64,000 nucleotides of DNA from Arthrobacter sp. S41 (GCF_004320535.1 NZ_SIHY01000001.1:1674001-1738000), one strand, 5' to 3'. Shown: positions 34,892-43,490, counted from the stretch's first letter. Notes: a model not told the origin generated them from the sequence alone. Numbers and translations are program-made.

Positions 34892-35889
34892 TCGGCGTTG
34901 ACCTCGAACTTGCCCAGTGCATGGTGTTGATTGTTGGTAACCGCATCGCAAACAGAACCGTTGCGGAGCGCTTTTTGGCCCAGGGAAGCACACTGCTGTT
35001 CGCCGAGGATCCGCAGCAGGCCGCTGAGCTAATCGGCCAGGCCGGCTTGCTGGTGGTTTGTGATGCAGAGCCAGAACGCTTCGACGCTGTGGTGAGCACC
35101 GCGCGAATCCCGGTGATGCGCGCTCAGCCAGCTGCTCCTGCCGGTTCAATTACTCTGCTCGGCGGAGGCCCCGGAGCTTTGGATCTTATGACCCTTCGCG
35201 GAGTGCGTGCGCTGGCCGAAGCAGAAGTGATCTATGCTGACCGATTAGGTCCTAGCGAGCACCTGGCCGTTCTGGCACCGCAGGCAAAAATTATTGACGC
35301 CGGCAAACTGCCGGGGCACCACAAACTTACCCAACGTGAAATTGAAGCCCAGATGATTCAGTCGGCCAAGGCCGGAGCCAAAGTGGTTCGACTAAAAGGT
35401 GGAGACCCATTTGTCTTCGGTCGCGGATTTGAAGAAGTTGCTGCGGCCACCGACGCTAATGTTCCAGTCAGCGTGATTCCAGGGTTGAGCTCCTGCATCA
35501 CTGTGCCTGGCGCAGCCGGTATCCCGGTCACCGCACGCGGGGTGAACACCATGTTTACCGTCGTTTCCGGCCATGACCCGCTGAGCCTGGATCAGCTAGA
35601 ACACCTTGCCAAGCTTGGTGGCAGCATCGTGATTCTGATGGGCATGGGCACCGTGGAGCAGACCGTCTCTGGACTTCTTCAAGTAGGCATGCCCAAGGAT
35701 ATGCCGTGTGCCATCATCCAGTCCGGAACTACGGACATCCAACGCACCAGCCACACCCAACTTGATCAGTTGGCTGGCACAGCCCGCAATCACTCCAATC
35801 CTGCAGTGATTGTCATTGGTGAAGTTGCCGCCTTGCCACAATCACTGGTTCAAGCGGTACCTACAGAACAAATTTTGGAGACCGCCTAA
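34888..35889 (+). CDS. cobA: Uroporphyrinogen-III C-methyltransferase with degenerate SirC-like N-terminus
   Basis: 333 residues. The first 85 (CMVLIVGNRIANRTVAERFL ... LLVVCDAEPERFDAVV) look like a reduced precorrin-2 dehydrogenase (SirC/CysG-N) domain lacking a clear GxGxxA loop. From residue 90 a complete SUMT domain follows: LLGGGPGALDLMTLRGVRAL, YADRLG, VRLKGGDPFVFGRG, PGLSSCITVPGAAGIPVTAR. It makes precorrin-2 with SAM for siroheme (nitrite/sulfite reductase). Stop overlaps the hemD ATG by 1 bp. Confidence 0.87.
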   Translation: MIGVDLELAQCMVLIVGNRIANRTVAERFLAQGSTLLFAEDPQQAAELIGQAGLLVVCDAEPERFDAVVSTARIPVMRAQPAAPAGSITLLGGGPGALDLMTLRGVRALAEAEVIYADRLGPSEHLAVLAPQAKIIDAGKLPGHHKLTQREIEAQMIQSAKAGAKVVRLKGGDPFVFGRGFEEVAAATDANVPVSVIPGLSSCITVPGAAGIPVTARGVNTMFTVVSGHDPLSLDQLEHLAKLGGSIVILMGMGTVEQTVSGLLQVGMPKDMPCAIIQSGTTDIQRTSHTQLDQLAGTARNHSNPAVIVIGEVAALPQSLVQAVPTEQILETA

Positions 35890-36989
35890 TGAATATCGTC
35901 AAACCTTTAGCCGGATTCCGAATTGCGGTTACCAGTGACCGTCGCTCAGCTGAACTGATTGAAGCTTTTGAACGCCGTGGCGCCGAAGTCACGCACACCC
36001 CCCTGCTTCGCCTGGCCCCGCTAGATGATGAACAACAGCTGCTTGCCCAGACGCACAAACTCATCGAGGCTAAACCTCAAGTTGTGGTGATTACCACCGC
36101 TTACGGGTTCCGCCGCTGGCTGGACACCGCTGAGGCTGCTGGTATTGGTGATGAACTGATTACCGCGTTCAGCCAGTCCGATCTCTATGTTCGTGGGGCC
36201 AAAGCCCACGGTTCGGTCCGTGCACTGGGTCTTGAACCTGCCGCGTTGGCTAAGGATGGACGCAGTTCCACACTCATCGAGTTGCTTAAGGGCAAGCTTG
36301 AAGGCGCCACGGTGGCCCTGCAGTTGCACGCTGACTCGGATCACGGGATGCCGCAGCAGCTTCGTGAGCTAGGTGCCAAGCGAGTGATCAAGGTTGAACC
36401 CTACCGTTGGCAAGACACCAGCAGCGACACCGGGATCTCCGCCTTGGTTGAAGGACTATGCGCCGCCCACTTTGATGCGGTGACCTTCACCAGTGCACCA
36501 AGTGTGCACGCACTGTTTGCGGCAGCCAATGCTCGCAATCGCCTGCCTGCCCTGCAGCGCTCACTAGCCGAGCGTGTAGCCGTGGCCACCGTTGGGCCGG
36601 TCACTGCCTCGCCTTTGGAAGAAGCCGGCATCAGCCCCTTGGTTCCCGAACGCCACCGCATGGGTGCGATGATCGGTCAGCTCGTTGAGCACCTCGGCTC
36701 TCTAGGTACTTTGCAAGCAGAAACGGTCCACGGGCAGGTACAACTACGCGGACGAACGCTGTCCATTGATGATCAAAACTGCGAGTTGACTCCCGGTCAG
36801 GCCGAATTGGTCCGGGCCCTAATCGAGGCCGGCGGCAGTGTGCTCTCACGTGATGAACTAGGTGCCGCTTTGCCTGAGGTGAGCTCGCGTCATGCCTTGG
36901 ATATGACCCTGAGTCGTTTGCGCCGGGCCTTGCCACAGCCGGAAATCATCACCACCGTGATCAAACGCGGCTACCGGCTGAACGTATAA
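35889..36989 (+). CDS. hemD: Uroporphyrinogen-III synthase fused to a winged-helix DNA-binding domain
   Basis: 366 residues. Residues 1-260 are HemD: FRIAVTSDRRSAELIEAFER, VVVITTAYGFRRWLDTAEA, FDAVTFTSAPSVHALFAAAN, VATVGPVTASPLEEAGISPL. The C-terminal 90 residues are a response-regulator-type (OmpR-like) winged helix: LTPGQAELVRALIEAGGSVL, SRDELG, HALDMTLSRLRRAL, TVIKRGYRLNV. Such HemD-regulator fusions are known in actinobacteria. Translationally coupled to cobA. It suggests an enzyme that also acts in gene control, possibly of nitrate/sulfate assimilation. Confidence 0.9.
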   Translation: MNIVKPLAGFRIAVTSDRRSAELIEAFERRGAEVTHTPLLRLAPLDDEQQLLAQTHKLIEAKPQVVVITTAYGFRRWLDTAEAAGIGDELITAFSQSDLYVRGAKAHGSVRALGLEPAALAKDGRSSTLIELLKGKLEGATVALQLHADSDHGMPQQLRELGAKRVIKVEPYRWQDTSSDTGISALVEGLCAAHFDAVTFTSAPSVHALFAAANARNRLPALQRSLAERVAVATVGPVTASPLEEAGISPLVPERHRMGAMIGQLVEHLGSLGTLQAETVHGQVQLRGRTLSIDDQNCELTPGQAELVRALIEAGGSVLSRDELGAALPEVSSRHALDMTLSRLRRALPQPEIITTVIKRGYRLNV

Positions 36990-37072
36990 ACCATTGACGG
37001 GACCTCAATAGCTACCTGAGCTCTGCCCAAGACTAGAGTGTCTTGCAGAGCACCATGTACTAAGGAGGTCCC

Positions 37073-37852
37073 ATGGGCAGTAAGGTCCCCGCAGCTGATA
37101 ACACCTTGAGGATTCTTAGGCTTTTAGCTAGCAGGAAAACTCCCACTCCGGCCGCGATGATTGCCACCTTGTTGGAACTTCCACGTTCTAGCGTCTACCA
37201 GCTACTCTCGGTCATGCTTGATCAAGGATTTATCACCCATTACCCGGAAGAAAAATCCTACGGTTTAGGCATTGCCGCCTTCGAATTATCAAGCGCCTAC
37301 ACCCGCCAGGAACCTCTGGCTCGACTTGGGGCACCACTAATCGCGCAGCTGGTGGATAAGGTCGGAGAAAGCGCGCATCTGGCCATCCTCCATGGCTCGG
37401 ACGTTCTGTACATCGTGGAAGAACGCGCCAAGGGCCGCCCCTCGCTAGTCACCGACGTAGGTGTTCGTCTACCCTCGCACCTTACCGCTTCGGGGCGTGC
37501 CATTTTGGCGGCGCTGCCCAAGTCCCAGGCTCGTGCCCTCTACCCCAATGCGGCCAGCTTTTCGGATCGAGTAGAACACTCATCGATCACCAACTATTCG
37601 CAATTGCGGCGCGAACTAGAACAGTGTGCGCAACGCGGATATGCAATAGAACGCGGGGACGTCACCCCAGACTTCCACTCTCTTGCAGTGGAAATTCGTG
37701 ACGCGAATAATTGGCCAGTTGCTGCTATCGCAGTCACTTTCCTCGCAGACCGGGTCCCAGAGCAACAATGGGACAAACTGCTGACACAGATCCGGTCCAC
37801 GGCGGCAGCCTTGACCACACGGATCCAAGGACGCCGACTGAGTCAGGCGTAA
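37073..37852 (+). CDS. IclR-family transcriptional regulator
   Basis: 259 residues. N-terminal winged helix (NTLRILRLLASRKTPTPAAM, ELPRSSVYQLLSVMLDQGFI) and IclR effector domain (ESAHLAILHGSDVLYIVEER, LPSHLTASGRAILAALPKSQ). Perfect AAGGAGGT six bases before the ATG. It stands alone between hemD and an S66 peptidase and 1.5 kb from hutU. IclR-type HutR proteins control hut genes in corynebacteria, so hutU/hutH are possible targets; no operator evidence supports this yet. Confidence 0.87.
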   Translation: MGSKVPAADNTLRILRLLASRKTPTPAAMIATLLELPRSSVYQLLSVMLDQGFITHYPEEKSYGLGIAAFELSSAYTRQEPLARLGAPLIAQLVDKVGESAHLAILHGSDVLYIVEERAKGRPSLVTDVGVRLPSHLTASGRAILAALPKSQARALYPNAASFSDRVEHSSITNYSQLRRELEQCAQRGYAIERGDVTPDFHSLAVEIRDANNWPVAAIAVTFLADRVPEQQWDKLLTQIRSTAAALTTRIQGRRLSQA

Positions 37853-38006
37853 ATACGACCGGCAGTCAAGGTTTACACTTGCCAGGGATTCATGCCGAAA
37901 GCGGTGGTTCAGCTACGTATTCAAATTCAACACTAACGTCAGCTTAAGAAGACGACACGTGGAATGTATTCTGGGCTCACTTGGATTGGCATGGAAGTAT
38001 GAATCC

Positions 38007-39035
38007 ATGGAGATTCGATACCCGCAGCCGCTCATGACCGGTGACATCATCGGCGTTACATCACCATCAAGCGGTGTTCCAAGCGAGCTCGTGGGGCGTC
38101 TTGACTTCGCTCTACAACACCTGCGAGATCTGGGTTTTGTGGTGGATCTTGGTAACTGCATGGATGGCGCTACACACATTAGTGCGCCGGTCGAACAACG
38201 CGCCGAAGAACTCATGAGGATGCTCCTTGATCCGAAAATCAAGGCCGTCGTTCCGCCTTGGGGTGGAGTCACAGCTATCGACATATTGCCTCATCTGGAT
38301 TTTGAGGCAATCTCCGCGGCGGAGCCGACCTGGATTGTGGGATACTCCGACATTTCAACGTTGATCGCGCCCCTCACCTTGCTAACCGGAAATGCAACCA
38401 TCCACGGCGGCAACCTGATGGACACGCCTTATCGGGTTCCCGATTCTTTGCGGTCCTGGCTTGATGTCGCTTCATTATCTGCTGGTGACACTTTCAAGCA
38501 GTCTCCACCAGGCGTTTACAGAATCAACGACTGGGATGACTGGAGCGTGGAGCCAGAAGCCACCGAACATGCATGGAACGGCAAGGGAACTTGGGAGCGC
38601 TTGGATGCAGGGCTCGATGAAGTGAGCGTGTCAGGTCGGTTGATTGGCGGATGCATCGAAACGCTGGCCAATCTTGCCGGCACTCCGTATCTGAGAACCG
38701 AATCCTTGCGGAACGACCCGGCTGATCCGCTAATCGTTTACATTGAAGCCTCCGGCGTCGAGGCCACCACGATCTGCCGTCATCTGCACGGCATGCGTTT
38801 GACTGGATTCTTTGACGGTGCCGCCGCCATCATTGTCGGACGTACTGGCGCACCAGATTCTGACACTCTCACCCAAAACGAAGCAGTTCTCGACGCTCTG
38901 GGAACGCTCGACGTTCCCATCATCGGTAACGTTGAATGCGGTCACGTTCCACCACATCTAGCCATCATCAACGGAGCCCAAGGACGGTTAGTGTTCACCG
39001 ACAAGGAGCAATATTTAGCACAGACGCTGGCCTGA
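38007..39035 (+). CDS. S66-family (MccF/LD-carboxypeptidase-like) serine peptidase
   Basis: 342 residues. PLMTGDIIGVTSPSSGVPSE at the N-terminus, catalytic Ser in IVGYSDISTL, general base Glu in VECGHVPPHLAIINGAQG with the following His. The VGYSDIS motif and length fit the MccF branch, which cleaves amide bonds of microcin C-like aminoacyl nucleotides, rather than the murein LD-carboxypeptidases. ATG 38007 is selected at the onset of similarity; an upstream ATG at 37959 is possible. No microcin biosynthesis genes are nearby. Confidence 0.82.
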   Translation: MEIRYPQPLMTGDIIGVTSPSSGVPSELVGRLDFALQHLRDLGFVVDLGNCMDGATHISAPVEQRAEELMRMLLDPKIKAVVPPWGGVTAIDILPHLDFEAISAAEPTWIVGYSDISTLIAPLTLLTGNATIHGGNLMDTPYRVPDSLRSWLDVASLSAGDTFKQSPPGVYRINDWDDWSVEPEATEHAWNGKGTWERLDAGLDEVSVSGRLIGGCIETLANLAGTPYLRTESLRNDPADPLIVYIEASGVEATTICRHLHGMRLTGFFDGAAAIIVGRTGAPDSDTLTQNEAVLDALGTLDVPIIGNVECGHVPPHLAIINGAQGRLVFTDKEQYLAQTLA

Positions 39036-39396
39036 TTCGAGCCGGCTAGTTCAGTCCACGGCGTCAAAAATGGTCCCATTCCTAGTTCATGCCCCACTGG
39101 CGGCGAGTGCGGCCCCTGCTAGGAGTTCGGCATCGTATGGAACTCGAAGCTCCAAATTATTGGTCATTAGCTCAAGTGATCTGTTGGACCACATGCTGGT
39201 AGGCATGTGGTCCTCCTGGCACGACGTCGCTTTGCTGATCTGACCGGCCAACGAATCCTGGCTGGTCCAATTCAGCGGACCCAAATTCTTACGCATTCTG
39301 AAATACCGGACAGCTCTACCTGTTCGGAGGTACTCAGCGGATGCCCCATGACCAATGATGTAAATAGTTAGCTACATTACATTGTTAGGAATTGTC
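39036..39396. other. Intergenic region upstream of hutU
   Basis: 361 bp with no convincing gene. It holds a perfect 11-bp-arm hairpin at 39186-39213 and, next to hutU, a 25-bp imperfect palindrome ATGTAA...TTACAT at 39358-39382. A minus-strand frame at 39087-39296 ends with the protein-like LRVPYDAELLAGAALAASGA, but the hairpin runs through it and no ribosome site or family match is seen. Confidence 0.5.
39358..39382. promoter_or_regulatory. Candidate operator before hutU
   Basis: Inverted repeat ATGTAA (39358-39363) and TTACAT (39377-39382) separated by 13 bp, ending 14 bp before the hutU ATG. Not seen in front of hutH. The binding protein is unknown. Confidence 0.4.
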
Positions 39397-41067
39397 ATGA
39401 GCCACGAAGCCCGCGTCGTCCGCGCCCCCAGGGGTACTCAACTCAATGCAAAGTCATGGGCCACCGAAGCCCCCTTGCGCATGCTGATGAACAACCTTGA
39501 CCCCGAGGTGGCAGAGCGCCCTGATGATCTAGTGGTGTACGGCGGCACCGGTAAAGCAGCCCGCTCTTGGGAAGCCTTTGATGCCATCGTGGAAACGCTC
39601 AAGGATCTTGAAGACAATGAAACTCTTCTGGTGCAGTCGGGTAAACCTGTTGGCGTCTTCAAGACCAACAAATGGGCACCACGAGTACTCATCGCCAACT
39701 CAAATCTCGTAGGTGATTGGGCCAACTGGGAGCACTTCCGCAAGCTGGAAGCCGAAGGCCTGATGATGTACGGGCAGATGACCGCTGGATCTTGGATCTA
39801 CATCGGAACTCAAGGCATCTTGCAGGGCACCTATGAAACCTTCGCTGCCATTGCTGACAAGCGTTTTAATGGTTCTCTTGCTGGAACCCTCACGCTGACC
39901 GGCGGTTGCGGTGGCATGGGCGGGGCACAACCACTAGCGGTGACGCTCAATGGCGGTGCCGTACTGATCATCGATGTTGATGAGGCACGCTTGCGCCGTC
40001 GCTTGTCCAAGCGATACTTAGACGATGTAGAACTGGATTTGGAGCAAGCTCTTAAAAAGGTGTTTGCTGCCAAGGCCGAGGGCAGGGCGCTGTCCGTTGG
40101 CTACGCTGGCAACGCGGCAGAGATTTTCCCCGCCTTGCTCGAACGCCACAAGGCCGGTGAGTTCACCTTCGATATCGTCACCGATCAGACCAGCGCCCAT
40201 GACCCACTGAGCTATCTTCCGTTGGAATTCTCTCTGGATCAGTGGCAGTCGCAGGCCTCGGCGGATCCTGCTGGCTTCACCAAAAAAGCTCAAGCATCCA
40301 TGGCCAAGCACGTCGAAGCCATGGTTGGCTTCCAAGATGCCGGCGCCGAAGTCTTCGATTACGGAAACTCCATTCGCGACGAAGCCAGAAAGGGTGGTTT
40401 CGACCGCGCTTTTGAGTTCCCTGGTTTTGTTCCTGCCTACATTCGTCCGCTCTTCTGTGAAGGACTTGGCCCATTCCGCTGGGTGGCTCTGTCCGGTGAT
40501 CCGGAAGACATCAAGGTCACCGACCAAGCCCTGAAGGATCTCTTCCCCAACAATGAGCATCTTCATCGTTGGCTCGACGCCGCTCAAGAGCATGTCGAAT
40601 TTGAAGGGCTGCCCGCTCGAATCTGCTGGTTGGGTTACGGCGAGCGCCAAAAGGCAGGGCTACTGTTCAACCAGCTAGTTGCCGAGGGCAAAGTATCAGC
40701 ACCAATCGTCATCGGCCGCGATCACTTGGACTCAGGCTCTGTAGCTTCGCCTTACCGTGAGACTGAAGCGATGAAGGACGGCAGCGATGCAGTTGCGGAC
40801 TGGCCGTTGCTCAATGCGCTGACCGCTGCCAGCTCAGGCGCATCGTGGGTATCGATTCATCATGGAGGCGGAGTTGGCATGGGTCGCTCGATCCACGCCG
40901 GCCAAGTGTCGTTGGCTGACGGCAGCGAGCTAGCAGCCGCGAAGCTGGAAGCCTTGCTCACTAATGACCCAGGCATGGGTGTCATCAGGCATGTGGACGC
41001 CGGTTACGACCGGGCCATTGAAGTCGCCAAAGAGCGCTCCGTGCGTATTCCTATGAACGGTAAATGA
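39397..41067 (+). CDS. hutU: Urocanate hydratase
   Basis: About 556 residues. Family signatures include [45 protein letters not shown]-type [20 protein letters not shown], the NAD-binding [20 protein letters not shown], and [17 protein letters not shown] with SGDPEDI. It converts urocanate to imidazolone propionate with tightly bound NAD+, step two of histidine breakdown. ATG 39397 has AGGA upstream. hutH lies 2.7 kb downstream; hutI and hutG are not in the window. Confidence 0.95.
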   Translation: MSHEARVVRAPRGTQLNAKSWATEAPLRMLMNNLDPEVAERPDDLVVYGGTGKAARSWEAFDAIVETLKDLEDNETLLVQSGKPVGVFKTNKWAPRVLIANSNLVGDWANWEHFRKLEAEGLMMYGQMTAGSWIYIGTQGILQGTYETFAAIADKRFNGSLAGTLTLTGGCGGMGGAQPLAVTLNGGAVLIIDVDEARLRRRLSKRYLDDVELDLEQALKKVFAAKAEGRALSVGYAGNAAEIFPALLERHKAGEFTFDIVTDQTSAHDPLSYLPLEFSLDQWQSQASADPAGFTKKAQASMAKHVEAMVGFQDAGAEVFDYGNSIRDEARKGGFDRAFEFPGFVPAYIRPLFCEGLGPFRWVALSGDPEDIKVTDQALKDLFPNNEHLHRWLDAAQEHVEFEGLPARICWLGYGERQKAGLLFNQLVAEGKVSAPIVIGRDHLDSGSVASPYRETEAMKDGSDAVADWPLLNALTAASSGASWVSIHHGGGVGMGRSIHAGQVSLADGSELAAAKLEALLTNDPGMGVIRHVDAGYDRAIEVAKERSVRIPMNGK

Positions 41068-41078
41068 TCTGATGATTA

Positions 41079-41122
41079 GTTAGCGTGCATTGCCTGTTGA
41101 TCTACTGGCAATGCACGCTAAC
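41079..41122 (+). terminator. Terminator after hutU
   Basis: Perfect 16-bp arms GTTAGCGTGCATTGCC (41079-41094) and its complement (41107-41122), 11 bp after the hutU stop. Weak T tract downstream. Confidence 0.75.
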
Positions 41123-41153
41123 CCCTTGCTTCGTCAGCTGTCAAAGAACGAAA

Positions 41154-41178
41154 CATTGCGTCTGACATGGACGCAATG
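41154..41178. promoter_or_regulatory. Inverted repeat upstream of the QSYGGG-repeat gene
   Basis: Perfect 9-bp arms CATTGCGTC (41154-41162) and GACGCAATG (41170-41178) with a 7-bp spacer, in the 170-bp leader before the gene at 41296. The leader also contains AGGAG...CTCCT (about 41237-41250) and AGGTC...GACCT just before the ribosome site GGAGG, suggesting structured mRNA. Function not established. Confidence 0.4.
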
Positions 41179-41295
41179 AACGGTTCCTTAACGTGTAATG
41201 ACGAATACCTCAAAGCTTCCGATTATTCCTTGAAGGAGAATTTACTCCTGCATAGCGTGGGTCAGGTCAGGAACTACCGACCTACGGAGGACATC

Positions 41296-41769
41296 ATGTC
41301 TGAGCAGGATTCAAACCAGCAGTTCGGAAATTTCGAGAACAACCAGTCGGAAGAAAACGACAGCTTCGGCTCGTCGAATGACCAGCAGAACGGTCAAGAA
41401 CAGTCGTACGGCGGCGGCAACGAAGAGCAGTCGTACGGTGGCGGTAACGGACAGTCCAGCGAGCAGTCCTTCGGCGGAGGCCAGGACCAGCAGTCCTTCG
41501 GCGGCGGCAATGAACAGTCGAGCGAGCAGTCCTACGGCGGTGGCCAGGACCAGCAGTCGAGCCAGGACTCCTTCGGCGGCGGTAACGAACAGTCCGGCGA
41601 GCAGTCCTATGGCGGAGGCCAGGACCAGCAGTCGAGCCAGGGCTCGTACGGTGACAGCAACAGCGAGCAGTCCCTCGGTGATGACAGCGAACAGTCCAAC
41701 CGCGGATCGTTCGGTGACGACAACGAAGAACAAGGCTTCGGCAACCAGGGCCAGAACGAGGGGTTCTAA
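41296..41769 (+). CDS. Low-complexity [S][Y/F]GGG-repeat acidic protein (prion-like composition)
   Basis: 157 residues using only eleven residue types (M, S, E, Q, D, N, F, G, Y, L, R); no Ala, Lys, Val, Ile, Pro, Cys, Thr, His or Trp. Seven [Y/F]GGG units (EQSYGGG, EQSFGGG, DSFGGG) alternate with QDQQ and NEQSS spacers in 21-25-residue higher-order repeats; one Arg, many Asp/Glu. No signal peptide or membrane span. GGAGG lies six bases before ATG 41296; upstream in-frame ATGs lack this composition. The pattern resembles low-complexity domains that self-associate. Standalone, followed by strong hairpins, and convergent with dps. Confidence 0.85.
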   Translation: MSEQDSNQQFGNFENNQSEENDSFGSSNDQQNGQEQSYGGGNEEQSYGGGNGQSSEQSFGGGQDQQSFGGGNEQSSEQSYGGGQDQQSSQDSFGGGNEQSGEQSYGGGQDQQSSQGSYGDSNSEQSLGDDSEQSNRGSFGDDNEEQGFGNQGQNEGF

Positions 41770-41814
41770 TCTTCGCTCTAGCACTCGGCTGCTTTCACTG
41801 ATTGCAGTTGCGGT

Positions 41815-41843
41815 GTTTCCGTAGAGCTAAGCTCTACGGAAAC
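41815..41843. repeat. Perfect inverted repeat after the QSYGGG-repeat gene
   Basis: Arms GTTTCCGTAGAGC (41815-41827) and complement (41831-41843) around TAA. No T tract, so it is either an mRNA 3' stabilizing hairpin or the first half of a double terminator. Confidence 0.65.
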
Positions 41844-41856
41844 AGTTCAAGAAGAA

Positions 41857-41892
41857 GTCGCCTTGTCTCTGACGTTTCAGAGACAAGGCGAC
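41857..41892. terminator. Bidirectional terminator between the repeat-protein gene and dps
   Basis: Perfect 16-bp arms GTCGCCTTGTCTCTGA (41857-41872) and complement (41877-41892), loop CGTT. ATTTTACT follows on the plus strand and TTCTTCTTG on the minus strand. Confidence 0.85.
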
Positions 41893-41944
41893 ATTTTACT
41901 ATCTAAGCGGCATTCGTTTCAGTGACCGGTCGGAATGGCGCTAA

Positions 41945-42454
41945 TTATGGGCGTCGGGTTTCCGCGCTGATGAACCATGCCTGCTGCTCTAGATCAGCAA
42001 TGTACTGGTGCAAGATGTCAGCGGTGGTTGGATCCGCTTCATCCACCGGATCATGCACTTCTCGGATGACACCCACTGTGCTCTGCAGTGCCTTGACCAC
42101 CATGTCAACTGCATCTGTGGTCAGGATTTCGGTGTTAACTGGTTGCTCCAGCTTGCTGTACTTGGTGACCGTTGCAGCCAATCCATCTGGAGTGACGTGA
42201 AGTGCACGCATGCGCTCAGCAATTTCGTCTGAGCCACGGCGGGCAATGTCTACAATCTCGTCGAGGTTCTGATGTAGATCCCTGAAGTTTGGACCCACTA
42301 CGTTCCAATGGATCTGTTTGCCAACCAGTTGCAGGTCAAGAAGCTGGACAAGCACGTTCTGCAAAGCGTCGCCAAGTGAGGCTGGAGCGATAAAGCCCTG
42401 CTCGGCATTTTCCTTCGTCGTTTTCTTAGCTGTGGTTTTCTTGATGTCTGTCAT
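41945..42454 (-). CDS. dps: Dps-family ferritin-like DNA protection protein
   Basis: 169 residues. Ferroxidase-centre pattern KQIHWNVVGPNFRDLHQNLD followed by EIVD, with His and Asp/Glu ligands at the expected dimer interface. The Lys/Thr-rich N-terminus (KKTTAKKTTKENA) could bind DNA. Dps oxidizes iron with hydrogen peroxide and shields DNA in stationary phase. ATG 42454 follows GGGAG. Convergent with the repeat-protein gene across a shared terminator. Confidence 0.92.
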   Translation of the reverse strand: MTDIKKTTAKKTTKENAEQGFIAPASLGDALQNVLVQLLDLQLVGKQIHWNVVGPNFRDLHQNLDEIVDIARRGSDEIAERMRALHVTPDGLAATVTKYSKLEQPVNTEILTTDAVDMVVKALQSTVGVIREVHDPVDEADPTTADILHQYIADLEQQAWFISAETRRP

Positions 42455-42603
42455 GGCATCTCCCTTGCATTGAAGTTGACGTTGCCGACACCGGTTGAGT
42501 TCCGGTGCACTTCTTTGCACGTTACTTCCGCTGCACGGCGATTCCGAATTGAATCAACAATTTTGAGAAGACATTCAGCAAGTGGCCATAACGCGTCAAG
42601 ACT

Positions 42604-42636
42604 CAAAAAACTGGCGAGCAACAATTGCTCGCCAGT
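42604..42636 (-). terminator. Terminator of the small membrane protein gene
   Basis: Perfect 12-bp arms ACTGGCGAGCAA and complement around 42610-42636, followed on the minus strand by TTTTTT. Six bp after the stop codon. Confidence 0.88.
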
Positions 42637-42641
42637 GATCG

Positions 42642-42869
42642 TTATGCTCCGGCGTCGGTTCCACCGTTCACACGGTCCAACGTTGAAGGACCGGCGACCA
42701 TCCGGAAGATTCCCCATGCCATGGCCAGGCCACCCCAAATGACTCCGAGCCACATTGGAGTCAAGGCGCCGGCCCCGCTTACTGAGGCGGTGAATATGAA
42801 TAAGAGAAACAAGGTGGCGATGAGTCCTCCACCAACAACAAGACCTATCCCGTGAATTTTTTTAGGCAT
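42642..42869 (-). CDS. Small two-span membrane protein
   Basis: 75 residues. Two hydrophobic segments (GLVVGGGLIATLFLLFIFTA and MWLGVIWGGLAMAWGIFRMV) with a Lys-rich N-terminus. No family recognized. Well-formed terminator downstream; its coding status is supported by terminator position and membrane pattern. Confidence 0.7.
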   Translation of the reverse strand: MPKKIHGIGLVVGGGLIATLFLLFIFTASVSGAGALTPMWLGVIWGGLAMAWGIFRMVAGPSTLDRVNGGTDAGA

Positions 42870-43184
42870 CTGTCCGCTCCAAGGTAATTCATCATTGAAT
42901 GGACCACTGGATACGCCGTAACTCGTGATGGCTACAGTTCACCAGGCTGTCCTTGGACTGTTGTTCCCACATTGCCTCCCGTTCGCGCGCACTTGGCACA
43001 CAGAGTTGATGATAGGTACAGGGTAGGCCTGTTTACTGCGCAGAACTAGTGGCATTTGACCTGCGCTTTCCCGCAAACGCCAATTTGATTTCTACATCGT
43101 TGATCTTTTAGCTCAGCGCAGATGGACAATGAATATTCAGACGCTAAAACCTAAACGACAAGCTACTGAACCGGGAGGTTGGCC
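42870..43184. other. Intergenic region, no gene seen
   Basis: 315 bp between two divergently oriented small genes. It should hold both promoters. I see no RNA gene, conserved repeat or convincing frame. Confidence 0.5.
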
Positions 43185-43490
43185 ATGGACTCATCCCTAG
43201 CAAGACACTACGGGCTCGCAGTAGCGATCGGACTTCTCGCAACCTCACTTGCAGGGTGCGTGAGAATTCAAAGCTCCTCCGAATCTGAGCCATCATCCTC
43301 AAGTTCTGCAAAAACTATTGTTCGCAGTGCAGCTCCCATTGAAGGCACTGTAACTGAGCGCCGCAAGAATCCAGAAGGTGTGGCTTCCGGAACGGGTATT
43401 GTTCCCAAAAAGACTTCAGAGGATTCCGTCCGGAAGAATTTTAAGCGGGACGAGTCTCAAGCCACCGAGAAAAAGCGCTCTCGAGAATGA
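43185..43490 (+). CDS. Small secreted lipoprotein
   Basis: 101 residues. Lipoprotein signal: LARHYGLAVAIGLLATSLAG then Cys (lipobox SLAGC near residue 25). Mature part is Ser-rich (SSSESEPSSSSS) then basic (KKTSEDSVRKNFKRDES), likely a disordered surface tether. GGAGG six bases before ATG 43185. Function unknown. Confidence 0.75.
   Translation: MDSSLARHYGLAVAIGLLATSLAGCVRIQSSSESEPSSSSSAKTIVRSAAPIEGTVTERRKNPEGVASGTGIVPKKTSEDSVRKNFKRDESQATEKKRSRE

Noticed and set aside
41357-41700. The repeats as a CRISPR array or DNA-level satellite
   Set aside because: Units vary at third codon positions and keep one frame, so they are protein-coding repeats without conserved spacers.
41311-41784. Long open frame antisense to the QSYGGG-repeat gene
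   Set aside because: It is the mirror of the GC-rich repeats and predicts only Leu/Ala/Val-rich sequence; no ribosome site or family pattern.
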